A stretch of DNA of 64,000 nt. Source: G963691885 sp963691885. GTDB lineage: Bacteria > Pseudomonadota > Alphaproteobacteria > UBA8366 > Aestuariispiraceae. The position numbers and the translations under genes are program-made. The notes under the pieces were generated by a model. The model saw only the letters and a list, made by a program, of their open reading frames with translations, did not search any database and was not told where the DNA came from. Numbering within the stretch: the first letter of the stretch is position 1; each line of letters begins with the position of its first letter. Below, piece by piece: positions 1-10,248 of the stretch. The stretch covers positions 2,790,001 to 2,854,000 of the forward strand of contig OY829843.1 in NCBI GenBank assembly GCA_963691885.1, read 5' to 3'.

Positions 1-468
1 TTCATTATTGGCGCGATTGAACTGGGCATGGTCTATCTGGTCAGCAACAGTCTGGAAAATGCCGTTCTGACAGCTTCACGCTATGGCATCACGGGGAATA
101 CCGACGACGGTTCCACACGCGAGGAACAGATCCTCGAGATCGTGTCAGATAACACATTCGGACTGGTGGATATGGAAGAGGTCGCGGTCGACACGATCAT
201 CTATGACAGTTTTTCTGATATCGGCACGGCGGAACCCTTCGCTGATGAAAACGGAAACGGAGATTACGATACGGGCGAAGCTTTTACCGACGTAAATGGC
301 AATGGTCAGTGGGATCTGGATGTGGGGGTCGTCGGCCTGGGGGGAGCGGGAGATATCGTGCTCTATCGCATCGATTATACGATTCAAAGCATGACAGGGT
401 TGTTCGAACCGATCTTCGGGCGGATCAATCACTCTGCTGCCGTTGCTGTCCGGAACGAGCCTTTCTGA
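1..468 (+). CDS. TadE-like pseudopilin, partial at 5' end
   Basis: The reading frame is open from the first base of the window, so the true start lies upstream. The visible N-terminus (FIIGAIELGMVYLVSNSL) is the end of a TadE/TadG-type transmembrane helix; these minor pseudopilins sit in the inner membrane and help assemble Flp/Tad pili. About residues 80-105 hold two short Asp/Asn/Gly-rich units (DENGNGDYDTGE and DVNGNGQWDLD) that look like calcium-binding loops, which is unusual for this family. The stop TGA overlaps the ATG of the next gene, so the two are probably co-translated. Family assignment rests on the helix pattern and the neighbour. Confidence 0.75.
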   Translation, partial: FIIGAIELGMVYLVSNSLENAVLTASRYGITGNTDDGSTREEQILEIVSDNTFGLVDMEEVAVDTIIYDSFSDIGTAEPFADENGNGDYDTGEAFTDVNGNGQWDLDVGVVGLGGAGDIVLYRIDYTIQSMTGLFEPIFGRINHSAAVAVRNEPF

Positions 469-1007
469 TGAGACGGTTTCTGCGCGATACAAAAGGCTCT
501 GTCCTTGTCGAGTTTTCTTTCACGATCCCGATCCTGGCAACCCTCGTGCTTTCAATACTTGAGGTCGGGAATTACCTGCTTCTGCATACCAAATTGCAGC
601 ACGCTGCCGTTACGATGGCTGATCTCGCTACCCGGGAAGAGAATATTTCCGAACAGGTTGTCGACGATCTGTTTTCTGCTGTACCGCAAATTCTGGCACC
701 CTTTGAAATGGGCGATGACGGTGTCGTCATTCTTTCAGCGGTAGGGCGAGAAGGAACCGATCCGCCTGAGGTCCTCTGGCAACGGCGCGGAGCGGGGCCC
801 TTGAATGATGTCAGTTTTCTAGGCGTAACCGGCAGCGCGGCGGCGACGCCCGCCGGTATCGCGGTTGCACCAGATGAGACGGTCGTCATTGCGGAACTCA
901 TTTACGATTATGAACCGATCGCCTTCGATCTTTTCTCCGCTGAGAGGATCATCAAGACCTCCTTCTTCCGACCCCGTCTTGGGTCACTGCAAGTGGTTGA
1001 CCCTTAA
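468..1007 (+). CDS. TadE/TadG family pilus assembly protein
   Basis: A 179-aa protein starting at an ATG that overlaps the stop of the preceding pseudopilin gene. The N-terminus MRRFLRDTKGSVLVEFSFTI is the classic TadE-like signature: a short basic leader, then G-S-x-x-V-E-F and a single hydrophobic helix at about residues 15-38. The rest should be periplasmic. By family knowledge it is a minor pseudopilin of the Tad secretion/pilus system. The gene ends a pilus gene run that continues upstream of the window. No terminator is obvious after it. Confidence 0.8.
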   Translation: MRRFLRDTKGSVLVEFSFTIPILATLVLSILEVGNYLLLHTKLQHAAVTMADLATREENISEQVVDDLFSAVPQILAPFEMGDDGVVILSAVGREGTDPPEVLWQRRGAGPLNDVSFLGVTGSAAATPAGIAVAPDETVVIAELIYDYEPIAFDLFSAERIIKTSFFRPRLGSLQVVDP

Positions 1008-1307
1008 GCACCCAGGCTTCACCCAATCCGGTTGACCGCTTTTTCTTCGTATTCAGCTCCAACACAATTCCGAAATGCTTCTCCGCCGGTTGGTATGCTT
1101 ACCAATGGTTGATATGCATTAACTTTCGTCCAGATTTTCTTAACTAAATTGTGCAACGTTAAGGAATTAATGCGCTAGCGATGGCGGTAAGTGATCGATT
1201 TTATTCGATAATATCAAATTTTGGTTTAGTTTAAATTATTATTTAGAGTGATTTTAGTTTTAAGAACCTGATTTACGACAAGAAATTTTTTTGGACCGTT
1301 TTTTCTC
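1008..1307. other. AT-rich intergenic region upstream of autotransporter
   Basis: Three hundred bases between the pilus genes and the autotransporter. The second half is clearly AT-richer than its neighbours and has no plausible reading frame. It most likely holds the autotransporter promoter and leader. No Shine-Dalgarno motif is evident directly before the autotransporter ATG; a T-rich stretch precedes it. Confidence 0.5.
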
Positions 1308-4061
1308 ATGCATCGTGTTTCACGCCAAACGAATGCTGTTCGGGTCGGCGCGGTTTTAATCGCGCTAAGCTCTGTTCTCTGTGTTGAGCCAGCGGTCGGG
1401 CAGGTATTGACCCTGAACGGCGGCGCTACATCATTGACCGCGAGCGATGGAGTTTTCGGACCAATTGATCTGTCCCCGGGAAATGCCGATCCGGAGAGGG
1501 ACACCGACACGATCACCGTCCTTAATTTGTCAGCGGCGGATAGCGTGTCAATCTTCGACACGACTGTTACGGGTGATGTGATTTCATTTGTCAGCAACCA
1601 GGGAATTCAGATCATTGCGAATGACGGTCTTGGATCCGGCCCCCTGATCAGCAATGCAGCGACTGCGTCAACTGCGGGAGGGATCTTTGCACAGATTTCA
1701 AACAGCGCTTCGACAGGTAACCTGTCAATTGATGTTGGTGGCACCATCACCAGCGCCGGCGGCGATGGGGTCAGTGTCACCAATCGGGGTTTGGGCCAAA
1801 CGGATGTCAATGTTGTTGACGTGCGCACGACCGGGACCAGTAGTTTCGCCTCCGGTGTCTCCGTTGTGATAGCAAACCCGGCTACGGTCGCAAACACGAA
1901 TATCTTCGCCACGGGTGAAATTCACTCCCAAACCGGCACTGGTGTCAAACTTCTCACAATCGGGCAGGGACAGATTGATATCCGTGTCGAGGATGTTACG
2001 GGGGGCAATTTCGGAATCGATGCCGGAATGATCTTCCCCTCTTCACAACCGTTGATCGTCACGGCCAACGGGACCGTTACCGGTGTCTTTGGGGACGGTA
2101 TTCGCCTTTCCAACGCGGGATCGGGTGTAACGATTGCGACCGTCGCGGATGCGGTCACAGGCGGTGATGACGGCATTGAGATCAGCGGCGCTGCTGCCGA
2201 TGCGGCCGTTGTCTTGACCGGTAATGCAACAGTTCAAACCACCGGGACCGATCCCGACGATTTCGCGATTCAATTCGGCGATGCGGATGACAGTCTGATC
2301 TTCAGGGGGGGTGTTGACCGTCTGAAGGGGATCGCCAGCGGCGGGATCGGAACCGATACTGTGGTGCTGAACGATAGCGGTGTCGAAGATGCAGACCAAC
2401 TCATCGATTTTGAGATACTCCGCATGGGCAGTACGGCGGTCGATTGGGTCTTGAACGGCGATCAGACCTTCAGCCAAATAGAGGTGACTGCGGGTCGTTT
2501 GAATGTCGGCGGGACCTTGTCGGGGGATACAAGCGTGGCATCCGGCGCTACACTGTCGGTGGCGACGGGCGGACGGATAGAGGCGGGCACCCTTACCCTT
2601 TCAGACGGTGCGACCCTGGCATTCAACGGTAGTTCACCTGGTGACGCAGAGCTGGTTGTAGACACAATTGTAACACCGATCGGGGGCACGGCGGGGATAT
2701 CCTTAGCCGCGATTAACACGCTTTCCAGCAAGCCGGGAACATTCGCTTTAATCGCGGACAGTGTCGCAACAGATGACATCAGCGCCGCTTTGTCCGGACT
2801 GTCGCTGACCTCAGACTCCAATAACGGCCTGCTGAAATATGAGCTGGCATCCGGCGCCAGCAATAGTGAGATCATCGCGGTTCGGACTTTCAAGACAGCG
2901 CCCGAGATTGCGCGCGACCTGGGGGTGAGCCTGGATACCGCAGAAGGTCTTTTAAACGGGGCGCAAGCGATGACCGGTGGCGGGGCGATTGATCTGGCCC
3001 TGACAGCCGCGTTGAACGCCGGTGGTGCCACGGCGGCAAGGGCCGTGGACCAGATGGCGGTTCAGGAAGAGATGCTGGGGGCCGGCAGTCTGGCCGCTGT
3101 ACAAAGCGGCGAACGTGTCACAGCGATAACGGGACAGCGTCTTGCGGATCTGCGGCTTGGCAGTCCTGTTCAATATGCCTCTATCGGCCCGGATGTACCA
3201 ATAAGTGTTGGTGGGGCCAGTCATTCGACCTGGATGCGTTCCTTCTTTGTGGATGCGGATCAGGATGATGACGGTGACTTTGCCGGTTTTACGGCAGAGA
3301 CAGGCGGGATTGCTTTTGGCGCGGACACGAAAGCAACGCGGAACATGCGGCTCGGGCTGGCGGGGGCGTGGTCCGAGACTATGACGCAGGGTAAAGGCGC
3401 GGGCCGGGCAACACTGGATACGGACAGTTACCAGGTCACTTTATATGGTGATTACTCAGAAAATGCAGACGGAAGCGGTTTTTTTGTGGAAGGCTATGCC
3501 GGCTATGCGGTCAATAGCAACGAGGGCAGCCGGGACGTGTTGGGTGTCACATCCGCAACTTCCAGCTATGACAGCGATCAGGTAATGCTTGGTATCTCTG
3601 CTGGAAATTCATACAGCGTCGCGACCCGGTCGGGTGCGTGGAGGCTGACGCCGGAACTGGGTCTCGCCTGGACACAGCTATCAACGGATGCCTATACTGA
3701 GACGGGTGCGGCCGGTCAAAACCAGACGATTGCGCTGGATGACACAGACATTCTGATCGTCAGTTTTGACGCGCGTCTGGATCGGGTTTTTGACATGTCG
3801 GGCGGGATCCTGGTGCCGAAAATTCGCGTTGGCTTCGGATATGATCTCATCGATGATGATGTCACCGCAACGGCCCGGTTTGCCGGTGGCGGCGCGGCGT
3901 TCAATGTCAGCGGTCTGGACCAGCCGGCCCTTAGCCAGACATTTGGGCTCGGAGTTGGCTGGCACAGTGAGATGCTGAGCTTTGAGCTGGATTACGATGC
4001 CGAGATCAAGTCCGGATATCTGGCGCATGCCGCGCAACTGGAACTCAAGCTGAGGTTTTGA
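1308..4061 (+). CDS. Autotransporter with C-terminal outer-membrane beta-domain
   Basis: A 917-aa protein with a signal peptide (VLIALSSVLCVEPAVGQ, cleavage near residue 32), a long passenger of repetitive beta-strand sequence rich in Gly/Thr/Asp/Val (about 33-620), and a C-terminal autotransporter beta-barrel of about 270 residues. The barrel alternates aromatic and hydrophobic residues (for example YQVTLYGDYSENADGSGFF) and ends in LELKLRF; the terminal Phe is the usual BAM recognition residue. By family knowledge the barrel inserts in the outer membrane and exports the passenger to the cell surface. The passenger ligand cannot be inferred. It is a single-gene unit, convergent with the next gene. 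Confidence 0.9.
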   Translation: MHRVSRQTNAVRVGAVLIALSSVLCVEPAVGQVLTLNGGATSLTASDGVFGPIDLSPGNADPERDTDTITVLNLSAADSVSIFDTTVTGDVISFVSNQGIQIIANDGLGSGPLISNAATASTAGGIFAQISNSASTGNLSIDVGGTITSAGGDGVSVTNRGLGQTDVNVVDVRTTGTSSFASGVSVVIANPATVANTNIFATGEIHSQTGTGVKLLTIGQGQIDIRVEDVTGGNFGIDAGMIFPSSQPLIVTANGTVTGVFGDGIRLSNAGSGVTIATVADAVTGGDDGIEISGAAADAAVVLTGNATVQTTGTDPDDFAIQFGDADDSLIFRGGVDRLKGIASGGIGTDTVVLNDSGVEDADQLIDFEILRMGSTAVDWVLNGDQTFSQIEVTAGRLNVGGTLSGDTSVASGATLSVATGGRIEAGTLTLSDGATLAFNGSSPGDAELVVDTIVTPIGGTAGISLAAINTLSSKPGTFALIADSVATDDISAALSGLSLTSDSNNGLLKYELASGASNSEIIAVRTFKTAPEIARDLGVSLDTAEGLLNGAQAMTGGGAIDLALTAALNAGGATAARAVDQMAVQEEMLGAGSLAAVQSGERVTAITGQRLADLRLGSPVQYASIGPDVPISVGGASHSTWMRSFFVDADQDDDGDFAGFTAETGGIAFGADTKATRNMRLGLAGAWSETMTQGKGAGRATLDTDSYQVTLYGDYSENADGSGFFVEGYAGYAVNSNEGSRDVLGVTSATSSYDSDQVMLGISAGNSYSVATRSGAWRLTPELGLAWTQLSTDAYTETGAAGQNQTIALDDTDILIVSFDARLDRVFDMSGGILVPKIRVGFGYDLIDDDVTATARFAGGGAAFNVSGLDQPALSQTFGLGVGWHSEMLSFELDYDAEIKSGYLAHAAQLELKLRF

Positions 4062-4115
4062 TGGCAGGTTTTGCGGCCTGCACCGCAGAGAAATGGAACG
4101 GGGCAGTGCAGCTCG

Positions 4116-5117
4116 CTAAAGATTGTCGCGGTATTCCCTGGTAATGCGCGATAGTTCCTTGACCAATTGCTGGCCGATGCGGCCACCTTCGCCGCGGACA
4201 TTTTCCCGCAGGACCGCGCGCAATGTATCGGTGTGTTTTCCAATCAGCTCAATGCAATTATCACTCGGGTCGGCGCGGCCCAACGTCAGTTCCAGGAGCG
4301 ACTTGCCAATAACAGCGACAAGTGGATAGCCAAAGGTTCCACCCATATTTGCCAGTTCCTCTGCCTGACCGCGTATCTCCTCCAGAATGGGAAAGCGTTT
4401 CATATACGCTGCCTCTGATGCGGCTTTCCTGCTCTCGACAATCCGGGCAATCTGGTTCTTTGTCCAGTCCAGAAACTGTTGCGACCAGTCCTCTATATCG
4501 CGATCAGCTTCTTCGAGTTTCTCATCTGAAAACTCAAAATCCGCGCCAATCTTTTCGCGGATCTTTTTGGGCGGCGGATGGTATTTTAGACCCTTGTCTT
4601 CGTAAGATGCTTCGGCATCGCGAAACTCTTCGGGCACATCTTCCTTTTTGCGCCGTCGATCTGGTCCAAAGTAACCGTCCAGTGCCACATAGTGCCGGTC
4701 ATCGGTCATGGCATCCAACAGATAGGTTGCAAGCCCGTGTCCTGAAAACGGTTTTGCCAGAAACCCGTTCGCACCCAGATCTCTGGATTCTTCAACCCGG
4801 GCGGCGTCGGAGTAGGAACTCATCATCAAGAATGGCATGTAATTGTCAGGGCAGTCGTTGCTTTGCCGGATCCAACGCAACAATTCTGCCCCGTCCACCC
4901 CCGGCATTACCCATTCCGAGTTGACAGCGTCAATATCGTAGACGCCGATGCGTTCCGGGCGCGTCTTTACGGTTTTGAGTATCTCAATCGCCTCGGCCCC
5001 GCTCTCGGCGGCTACCACTTTCTCGCATCCCAGATTACGCAAGATCGAGATCAGGAGTGACCTTAATTCCTCATGATCATCCACAACCAGAACTGTTGAA
5101 CGATTTAGACCAGACAT
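4116..5117 (-). CDS. Atypical response regulator with Glu at phospho-acceptor site and Hpt-like C-terminus
   Basis: A 333-aa protein read from ATG 5117; an earlier in-frame start at 5207 would add 30 residues that do not look like receiver sequence. Residues 7-135 form a CheY-like receiver: acidic pair D13-D14, S100 in place of the usual T/S, and K122 in FLAKPF. The phospho-acceptor Asp is replaced by E68 (VNSEWVMPG). The C-terminal half is helical and charged, with a GGTFGYPL segment reminiscent of degenerate Hpt domains, but no phospho-His is evident. It has no DNA-binding domain, so a protein-interaction output is likely. Its only neighbour on the strand is groESL upstream, separated by a terminator. 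Confidence 0.75.
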   Translation of the reverse strand: MSGLNRSTVLVVDDHEELRSLLISILRNLGCEKVVAAESGAEAIEILKTVKTRPERIGVYDIDAVNSEWVMPGVDGAELLRWIRQSNDCPDNYMPFLMMSSYSDAARVEESRDLGANGFLAKPFSGHGLATYLLDAMTDDRHYVALDGYFGPDRRRKKEDVPEEFRDAEASYEDKGLKYHPPPKKIREKIGADFEFSDEKLEEADRDIEDWSQQFLDWTKNQIARIVESRKAASEAAYMKRFPILEEIRGQAEELANMGGTFGYPLVAVIGKSLLELTLGRADPSDNCIELIGKHTDTLRAVLRENVRGEGGRIGQQLVKELSRITREYRDNL

Positions 5118-5200
5118 ACGCCACCCCACCAGATACCCGGCGAAGAGTGTTCTGTATTTGACCCAACTGCAAGTAGAATGCTTATGGTTTCCGTTTCCCG

Positions 5201-5242
5201 AAAACAAAAAAGAGGGCGGCGCCTTTTTGGCACCGCACCCTC
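5201..5242 (-). terminator. Rho-independent terminator of groESL
   Basis: On the minus strand, just after the groEL stop, a GC-rich stem (arms 5229-5242 and 5212-5223, loop AAAAA) is followed by a T-rich run complementary to bases 5201-5211. One arm carries a two-base bulge and one G-T pair. This is a standard intrinsic terminator and separates groESL from the downstream receiver gene. Confidence 0.85.
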
Positions 5243-5269
5243 TGTGTATCCGGTACTGGATCGGCGTGA

Positions 5270-6916
<1,647 letters not shown>

Positions 6917-6963
6917 TAAGCTGTCTCCTCTTTACTGAATTTTCCGAAAAGCCGGTGATTGGA

Positions 6964-7278
6964 TCAGGCAGCTTTCTTTTTGGATGCTTTGACTTCGAGA
7001 ACGCCCATGATGTCGCTCTCTTTCATGATCAGCAGCTCTTCACCGTCGATCTTGATTTCGGTGCCGGACCATGTGCCGAACAGAACCATGTCCCCTGCGG
7101 CAACGTCGAGGGGGGTTACATCACCCTTGTCGTTGCGTGCGCCACTGCCGACGGCAACAACTTCGCCCTGCATGGGCTTTTCCTGGGCAGCGTCGGGAAT
7201 GATGATACCGCCCGCTGTTTTTGTTTCTTCTTCGAGGCGGCGAACCAGAACACGATCGTGTAACGGTCTGAATTTCAT
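6964..7278 (-). CDS. groES: Co-chaperonin GroES (Hsp10)
   Basis: A 104-aa protein starting MKFRPLHDRVLVRR. The mobile loop (EEETKTAGGIIIPDAAQEKP) and the GEVVAVGSG core are typical of GroES, the heptameric lid of the GroEL cage. The ATG at 7278 is preferred over an upstream in-frame start because homologues begin at MKFRPL and the sequence GGAGAG lies just upstream. First gene of the operon. Confidence 0.97.
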   Translation of the reverse strand: MKFRPLHDRVLVRRLEEETKTAGGIIIPDAAQEKPMQGEVVAVGSGARNDKGDVTPLDVAAGDMVLFGTWSGTEIKIDGEELLIMKESDIMGVLEVKASKKKAA

Positions 7279-7334
7279 TGTTTGCTCTCCTGATAGGCGT
7301 TGAAATCCGTGAAAATCATATTTGGGAAACCGTA

Positions 7335-7361
7335 TTAGCACTCCCGTTTAGTGAGTGCTAA
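7335..7361. promoter_or_regulatory. CIRCE operator (HrcA binding site)
   Basis: A perfect 9-bp inverted repeat TTAGCACTC / GAGTGCTAA with a 9-bp spacer, 57 bp upstream of groES. This is the canonical CIRCE element bound by the repressor HrcA, so the operon is expected to be heat-inducible by derepression. hrcA itself is not in the window. Confidence 0.97.
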
Positions 7362-7499
7362 TCGCTTTCACGCGCTGCATGTAAGAGAGCGCGGGGGGCA
7401 ATTCAAGCTGAATCGCGCTTTAAATGACGGATTTTTTGAGGGCAGGTGCAAGCGAGGCTGCGGTTGACGGGAGCAGGGCGGCACCGCATATCATGAAAC

Positions 7500-8000
7500 A
7501 TGGCAAAATCGACCGATAAAGACGCTTCAATTGCTGTCACCGTCCCCGATGATGAGGACACACTGGCGCTCTATACAGAGCGGCTGTTGACCCTTTGTGC
7601 GGATGTTGAGCAGCCGGATCGCCTGTCTTCTCCCATGGCCAGTGTCTCCAAACGGTCGCGGGTTTGCGGATCCAAAGTGACAATCGATCTGAACCTTGAT
7701 CAGGCGGGAAATGTCAGCGAGGTGGGTTATGTGGTGGAGGCATGTTCCCTGGGATCGGCGGCGACAGCGATTGTGGCCCGAAATGCAATTGGCGGCAGGC
7801 CGGAAACCTTGTTCGCGGCACGCGACGCGGTTCAGGCTCTGCTTTCCGGGGCGGATGCCATCCATCCCCCCAAGGGTTGGGAAGATATCAGGATTCTGGC
7901 ACCAGCCCGCGATCTTAGATCCCGGCACTCCGCAATCATGATTGTCTTCGACGCGTTGAACGAAGCGGTGGAGCGTGCAGCGGGTCCTGCAAATCCCTAA
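7500..8000 (+). CDS. IscU/NifU-N-like iron-sulfur cluster scaffold family protein
   Basis: A 166-aa protein with the U-type scaffold pattern: SPMASVSKRSRVCGSKVTID (first Cys in a xCGSxV motif) and EACSLGSAA (second Cys). The third Cys of canonical IscU is not present; the aligned region reads ARDLRSRHSAIM. This variant is common in alphaproteobacteria and its exact role (scaffold or carrier) is less certain than for IscU. It is divergent from groES and overlaps the convergent NnrU gene by a few bases at the stop codons. Confidence 0.8.
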   Translation: MAKSTDKDASIAVTVPDDEDTLALYTERLLTLCADVEQPDRLSSPMASVSKRSRVCGSKVTIDLNLDQAGNVSEVGYVVEACSLGSAATAIVARNAIGGRPETLFAARDAVQALLSGADAIHPPKGWEDIRILAPARDLRSRHSAIMIVFDALNEAVERAAGPANP

Positions 8001-8548
8001 ACAAGCACGAAGACCGGATAACCCAGCCAATGGTGAATGCCGACAACAACGGCATAAATCACACAGGCAATCCCGAGGACCTTCAGATCACTCGACCAGC
8101 GGCCTGCTTCCGGCGGTGTCCAGGGGCCTTCTGCACGGTTGATCACCAGAATTTCCGCAATCGCCCAAAGGCCCAGGCCGCCGAACAGGATCAGGGAGGG
8201 CGTGTCGCCATTGACCAGCAGATGGGCTGCGGCCCAGATGATCACCCCTGTCAGCATCGGGTGCCGGATTTTCGTTCGCACCATCCCCTTGGCGCGGCCC
8301 GCATCCATCAGGAAGATCGCAAAGATCATGGCGATGTTGTTCAGATACCATACATTAAAAGGCAATGCGTAAAGAAACTCACCCTCCGCACTTCGATAGC
8401 CGAAGATCATCAGCAGGACGCTGGCCAGCACCGCAACGGCAACCAATCCCTTGCCGGCGTTTCCAAGCGCCGCCCGTGGTCCTGGCAACAGGCGTTTGAA
8501 GAAATGCGCCAGAGTCCAAAGCAGGACACCGGCAATCAACATCGTCAT
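7997..8548 (-). CDS. NnrU family membrane protein
   Basis: A 183-aa polytopic membrane protein with about five hydrophobic helices. RTKIRHPMLTGVIIWAAAHL is the conserved core of the NnrU family, which is linked in some species to nitrite/nitric oxide reduction and is distantly related to isoprenylcysteine methyltransferases. Whether this copy has a denitrification role is open: no nir/nor genes are in the window. The 3' end overlaps the convergent scaffold-like gene. Confidence 0.85.
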   Translation of the reverse strand: MTMLIAGVLLWTLAHFFKRLLPGPRAALGNAGKGLVAVAVLASVLLMIFGYRSAEGEFLYALPFNVWYLNNIAMIFAIFLMDAGRAKGMVRTKIRHPMLTGVIIWAAAHLLVNGDTPSLILFGGLGLWAIAEILVINRAEGPWTPPEAGRWSSDLKVLGIACVIYAVVVGIHHWLGYPVFVLV

Positions 8549-8743
8549 TCCAGTTTACCCCCGATTGAATGGCGTTACGGATGCTGTGCTTCGGTCAAGC
8601 ATCCCCTTAACGGGGCCACGTTTCAACATGCGTGTTCAGACCAGTTCATAAATCATCTCGAAATCGCCCTGGCCACCATGGACAGATCCGGGCCGGATCA
8701 TTACATCAGTGATGTCGAATTCGCATAATTCTCGGAGCGGACA

Positions 8744-8818
8744 ATGAAAAAACTGATTATTTTTGTGGTCTGCCTTCTGGCCGTGAAGATGCTTTTGTTT
8801 TCTTTCGCTTTGGAATGA
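8744..8818 (+). CDS. Possible 24-residue single-helix membrane peptide
   Basis: A short reading frame, MKKLIIFVVCLLAVKMLLFS plus four residues, preceded by GGAGCGG six bases before the ATG. Two lysines followed by a continuous hydrophobic stretch resemble known small membrane peptides. It could equally be a chance frame: no homologue is recognised and there is no operon partner. It lies alone between NnrU and the VPxPA-CTERM gene. Confidence 0.35.
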   Translation: MKKLIIFVVCLLAVKMLLFSFALE

Positions 8819-8992
8819 AGCGAAGCGGCCAGATAATCTGGCTTTCTTTCAAAACCCGAAAAGAATGACGAATTGTCAACAGACAGCAAGGCGCTGGTAC
8901 CACTGTTGACGGAAGACCGTGGGCATGCGGTTACCTGGCGGCGGGCAGGAAAGTAAACTTTCGACTGATTTTGATTGTGTTAAGGGAGGTCG

Positions 8993-9901
8993 TTGTATCG
9001 CGATCGCTCAAATGCCCGTCACTTGCCGCTGTTTTTTGTGCGGCATCTCTTTCCGGTGCGCATGCAGCGTCCTGGGGAACTGGATTCGGAAGACATCCTG
9101 TCTTTCGGTCTGACCACAAACCCTGTCGGTCCGATTGATATCGCGAGCCTTGACGGCACTGACAGCGGGCCTCATGTGACGGTTACGGCGCCCGGTAGCC
9201 TGTCGTTTTCAACAAAGCGCATCCCCAATCTTGATTCCATACTGACCGGTCAGACGGATGGTGTCACGATCAACGACGTCATAGGCACGAGCGCCTCACC
9301 ACGGGGTGAAACCAATAAGGAAGGCATTACCTTCGATTTTTCGGAGACAGTTTTCCTTAATTCTTTGACCGTTGCCCATCTCTATCCGGCCGGTGAGCAT
9401 AACGACCCGATTGGCGAAATTGGGGTGTTTGAGGTAACGCGCGAAGATGCCACCACGGACTTCTTTTATCTTCAGCCAACCAGTGAAACGAATGCGCAGT
9501 TTTTGACGTCCGGATCGGTGTTTGACTTTGCCCTGGCCCAGGTTTTGGTTTCAGCCACGGTCGAGAACCTGCAGCCCGCAACGGATGGCAAGAATTCTTC
9601 CCATGACCAGGCTAATGACAATGCGTCGAATGGTGATGTGTTGAATGAAACATCCAATCAGGGCGGCGTCTGGCGCATAACCTCAGAGTTAGGCTCTTTG
9701 TTTGGTGATTTCACCTCGCTTGTTCTGCGGGGCCTGGACCAGGCCGGTGTGACGAATACGAAGGACTCTGACTTCTCCTTTGTTGCCGCAACTGGTGCGG
9801 TGTCGCCGGTTCCGGTCCCGGCAGCGCTGCCGCTATTGGCAGCCGCGATCGGCGGTCTCGGGCTCGTCTCATGGCGCCGGAAGCGTAAACTGGCTGCTTA
9901 A
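8993..9901 (+). CDS. VPxPA-CTERM (PEP-CTERM-like) surface protein, N-terminus frame-disturbed
   Basis: A 302-aa frame whose C-terminus has the exosortase sorting pattern: VPVPAALPLL, a hydrophobic helix, then the basic tail WRRKRK. Such proteins are exported, processed by an exosortase and kept at the cell surface. The annotated N-terminus (TTG 8993, after AAGGGAGG) has no good signal peptide. An excellent one, with SLAAVFCAASLSGAHA, lies in a different frame at about 8995-9085 and would rejoin this frame at D-I-L-S-F-G-L by skipping one base near 9091. Either an indel has broken the gene or the sequence has an error. The middle domain is not recognised. Confidence 0.7.
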   Translation: MYRDRSNARHLPLFFVRHLFPVRMQRPGELDSEDILSFGLTTNPVGPIDIASLDGTDSGPHVTVTAPGSLSFSTKRIPNLDSILTGQTDGVTINDVIGTSASPRGETNKEGITFDFSETVFLNSLTVAHLYPAGEHNDPIGEIGVFEVTREDATTDFFYLQPTSETNAQFLTSGSVFDFALAQVLVSATVENLQPATDGKNSSHDQANDNASNGDVLNETSNQGGVWRITSELGSLFGDFTSLVLRGLDQAGVTNTKDSDFSFVAATGAVSPVPVPAALPLLAAAIGGLGLVSWRRKRKLAA

Positions 9902-9925
9902 GCGCCAGCGGTAATGAAATCTGTC

Positions 9926-9954
9926 AAAGGCCTCACCACGGTGGGGCCTTTTTG
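9926..9954 (+). terminator. Rho-independent terminator
   Basis: Twenty-five bases after the VPxPA-CTERM gene, the arms AGGCCTCAC and GTGGGGCCT (one G-T pair) with a short CACG-type loop are followed by TTTTT. A typical intrinsic terminator. Confidence 0.85.
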
Positions 9955-10098
9955 CTGCTCGATCATCGACCGCCCCTAAAAATCCGAACGACAACGGTCT
10001 AGAGAAACTTCATCACTGGAAAAGTGGCCCGTGCCTGACGTTCGACACAGATAATCGTCGGGATCTATGGCTGGATTAGAGATTTGGCTATCAGGCGC

Positions 10099-10140
10099 TG
10101 GAGCGGGTGAAGGGAATCGAACCCTCGTATGCAGCTTGGA
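10099..10140 (-). pseudogene. tRNA-Gly(TCC) 3' half, separated from its 5' half
   Basis: Read on the minus strand, this is the anticodon loop (TCCAA), the 3' side of the anticodon stem (GCTGC), a complete T-arm with the loop TTCGATT, the acceptor strand CACCCGC, T and an encoded CCA. The acceptor strand is exactly complementary to the 5' half found at 11974-11994. The expected 5' anticodon strand is absent and the sequence upstream does not pair. The segment from anticodon to CCA is the usual extent of an integrase attachment site duplicated in tRNA genes. Confidence 0.85.
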
Positions 10141-10248
10141 GACCGAAGGAGTGATAAGTGTGTATAATAAAATAGCAATGCGTTACAAACTCCATTGCAT
10201 CCAATAAATGGTTTTGCAAACCGGTTACAGCTTTTAAGGTTGCTTACT

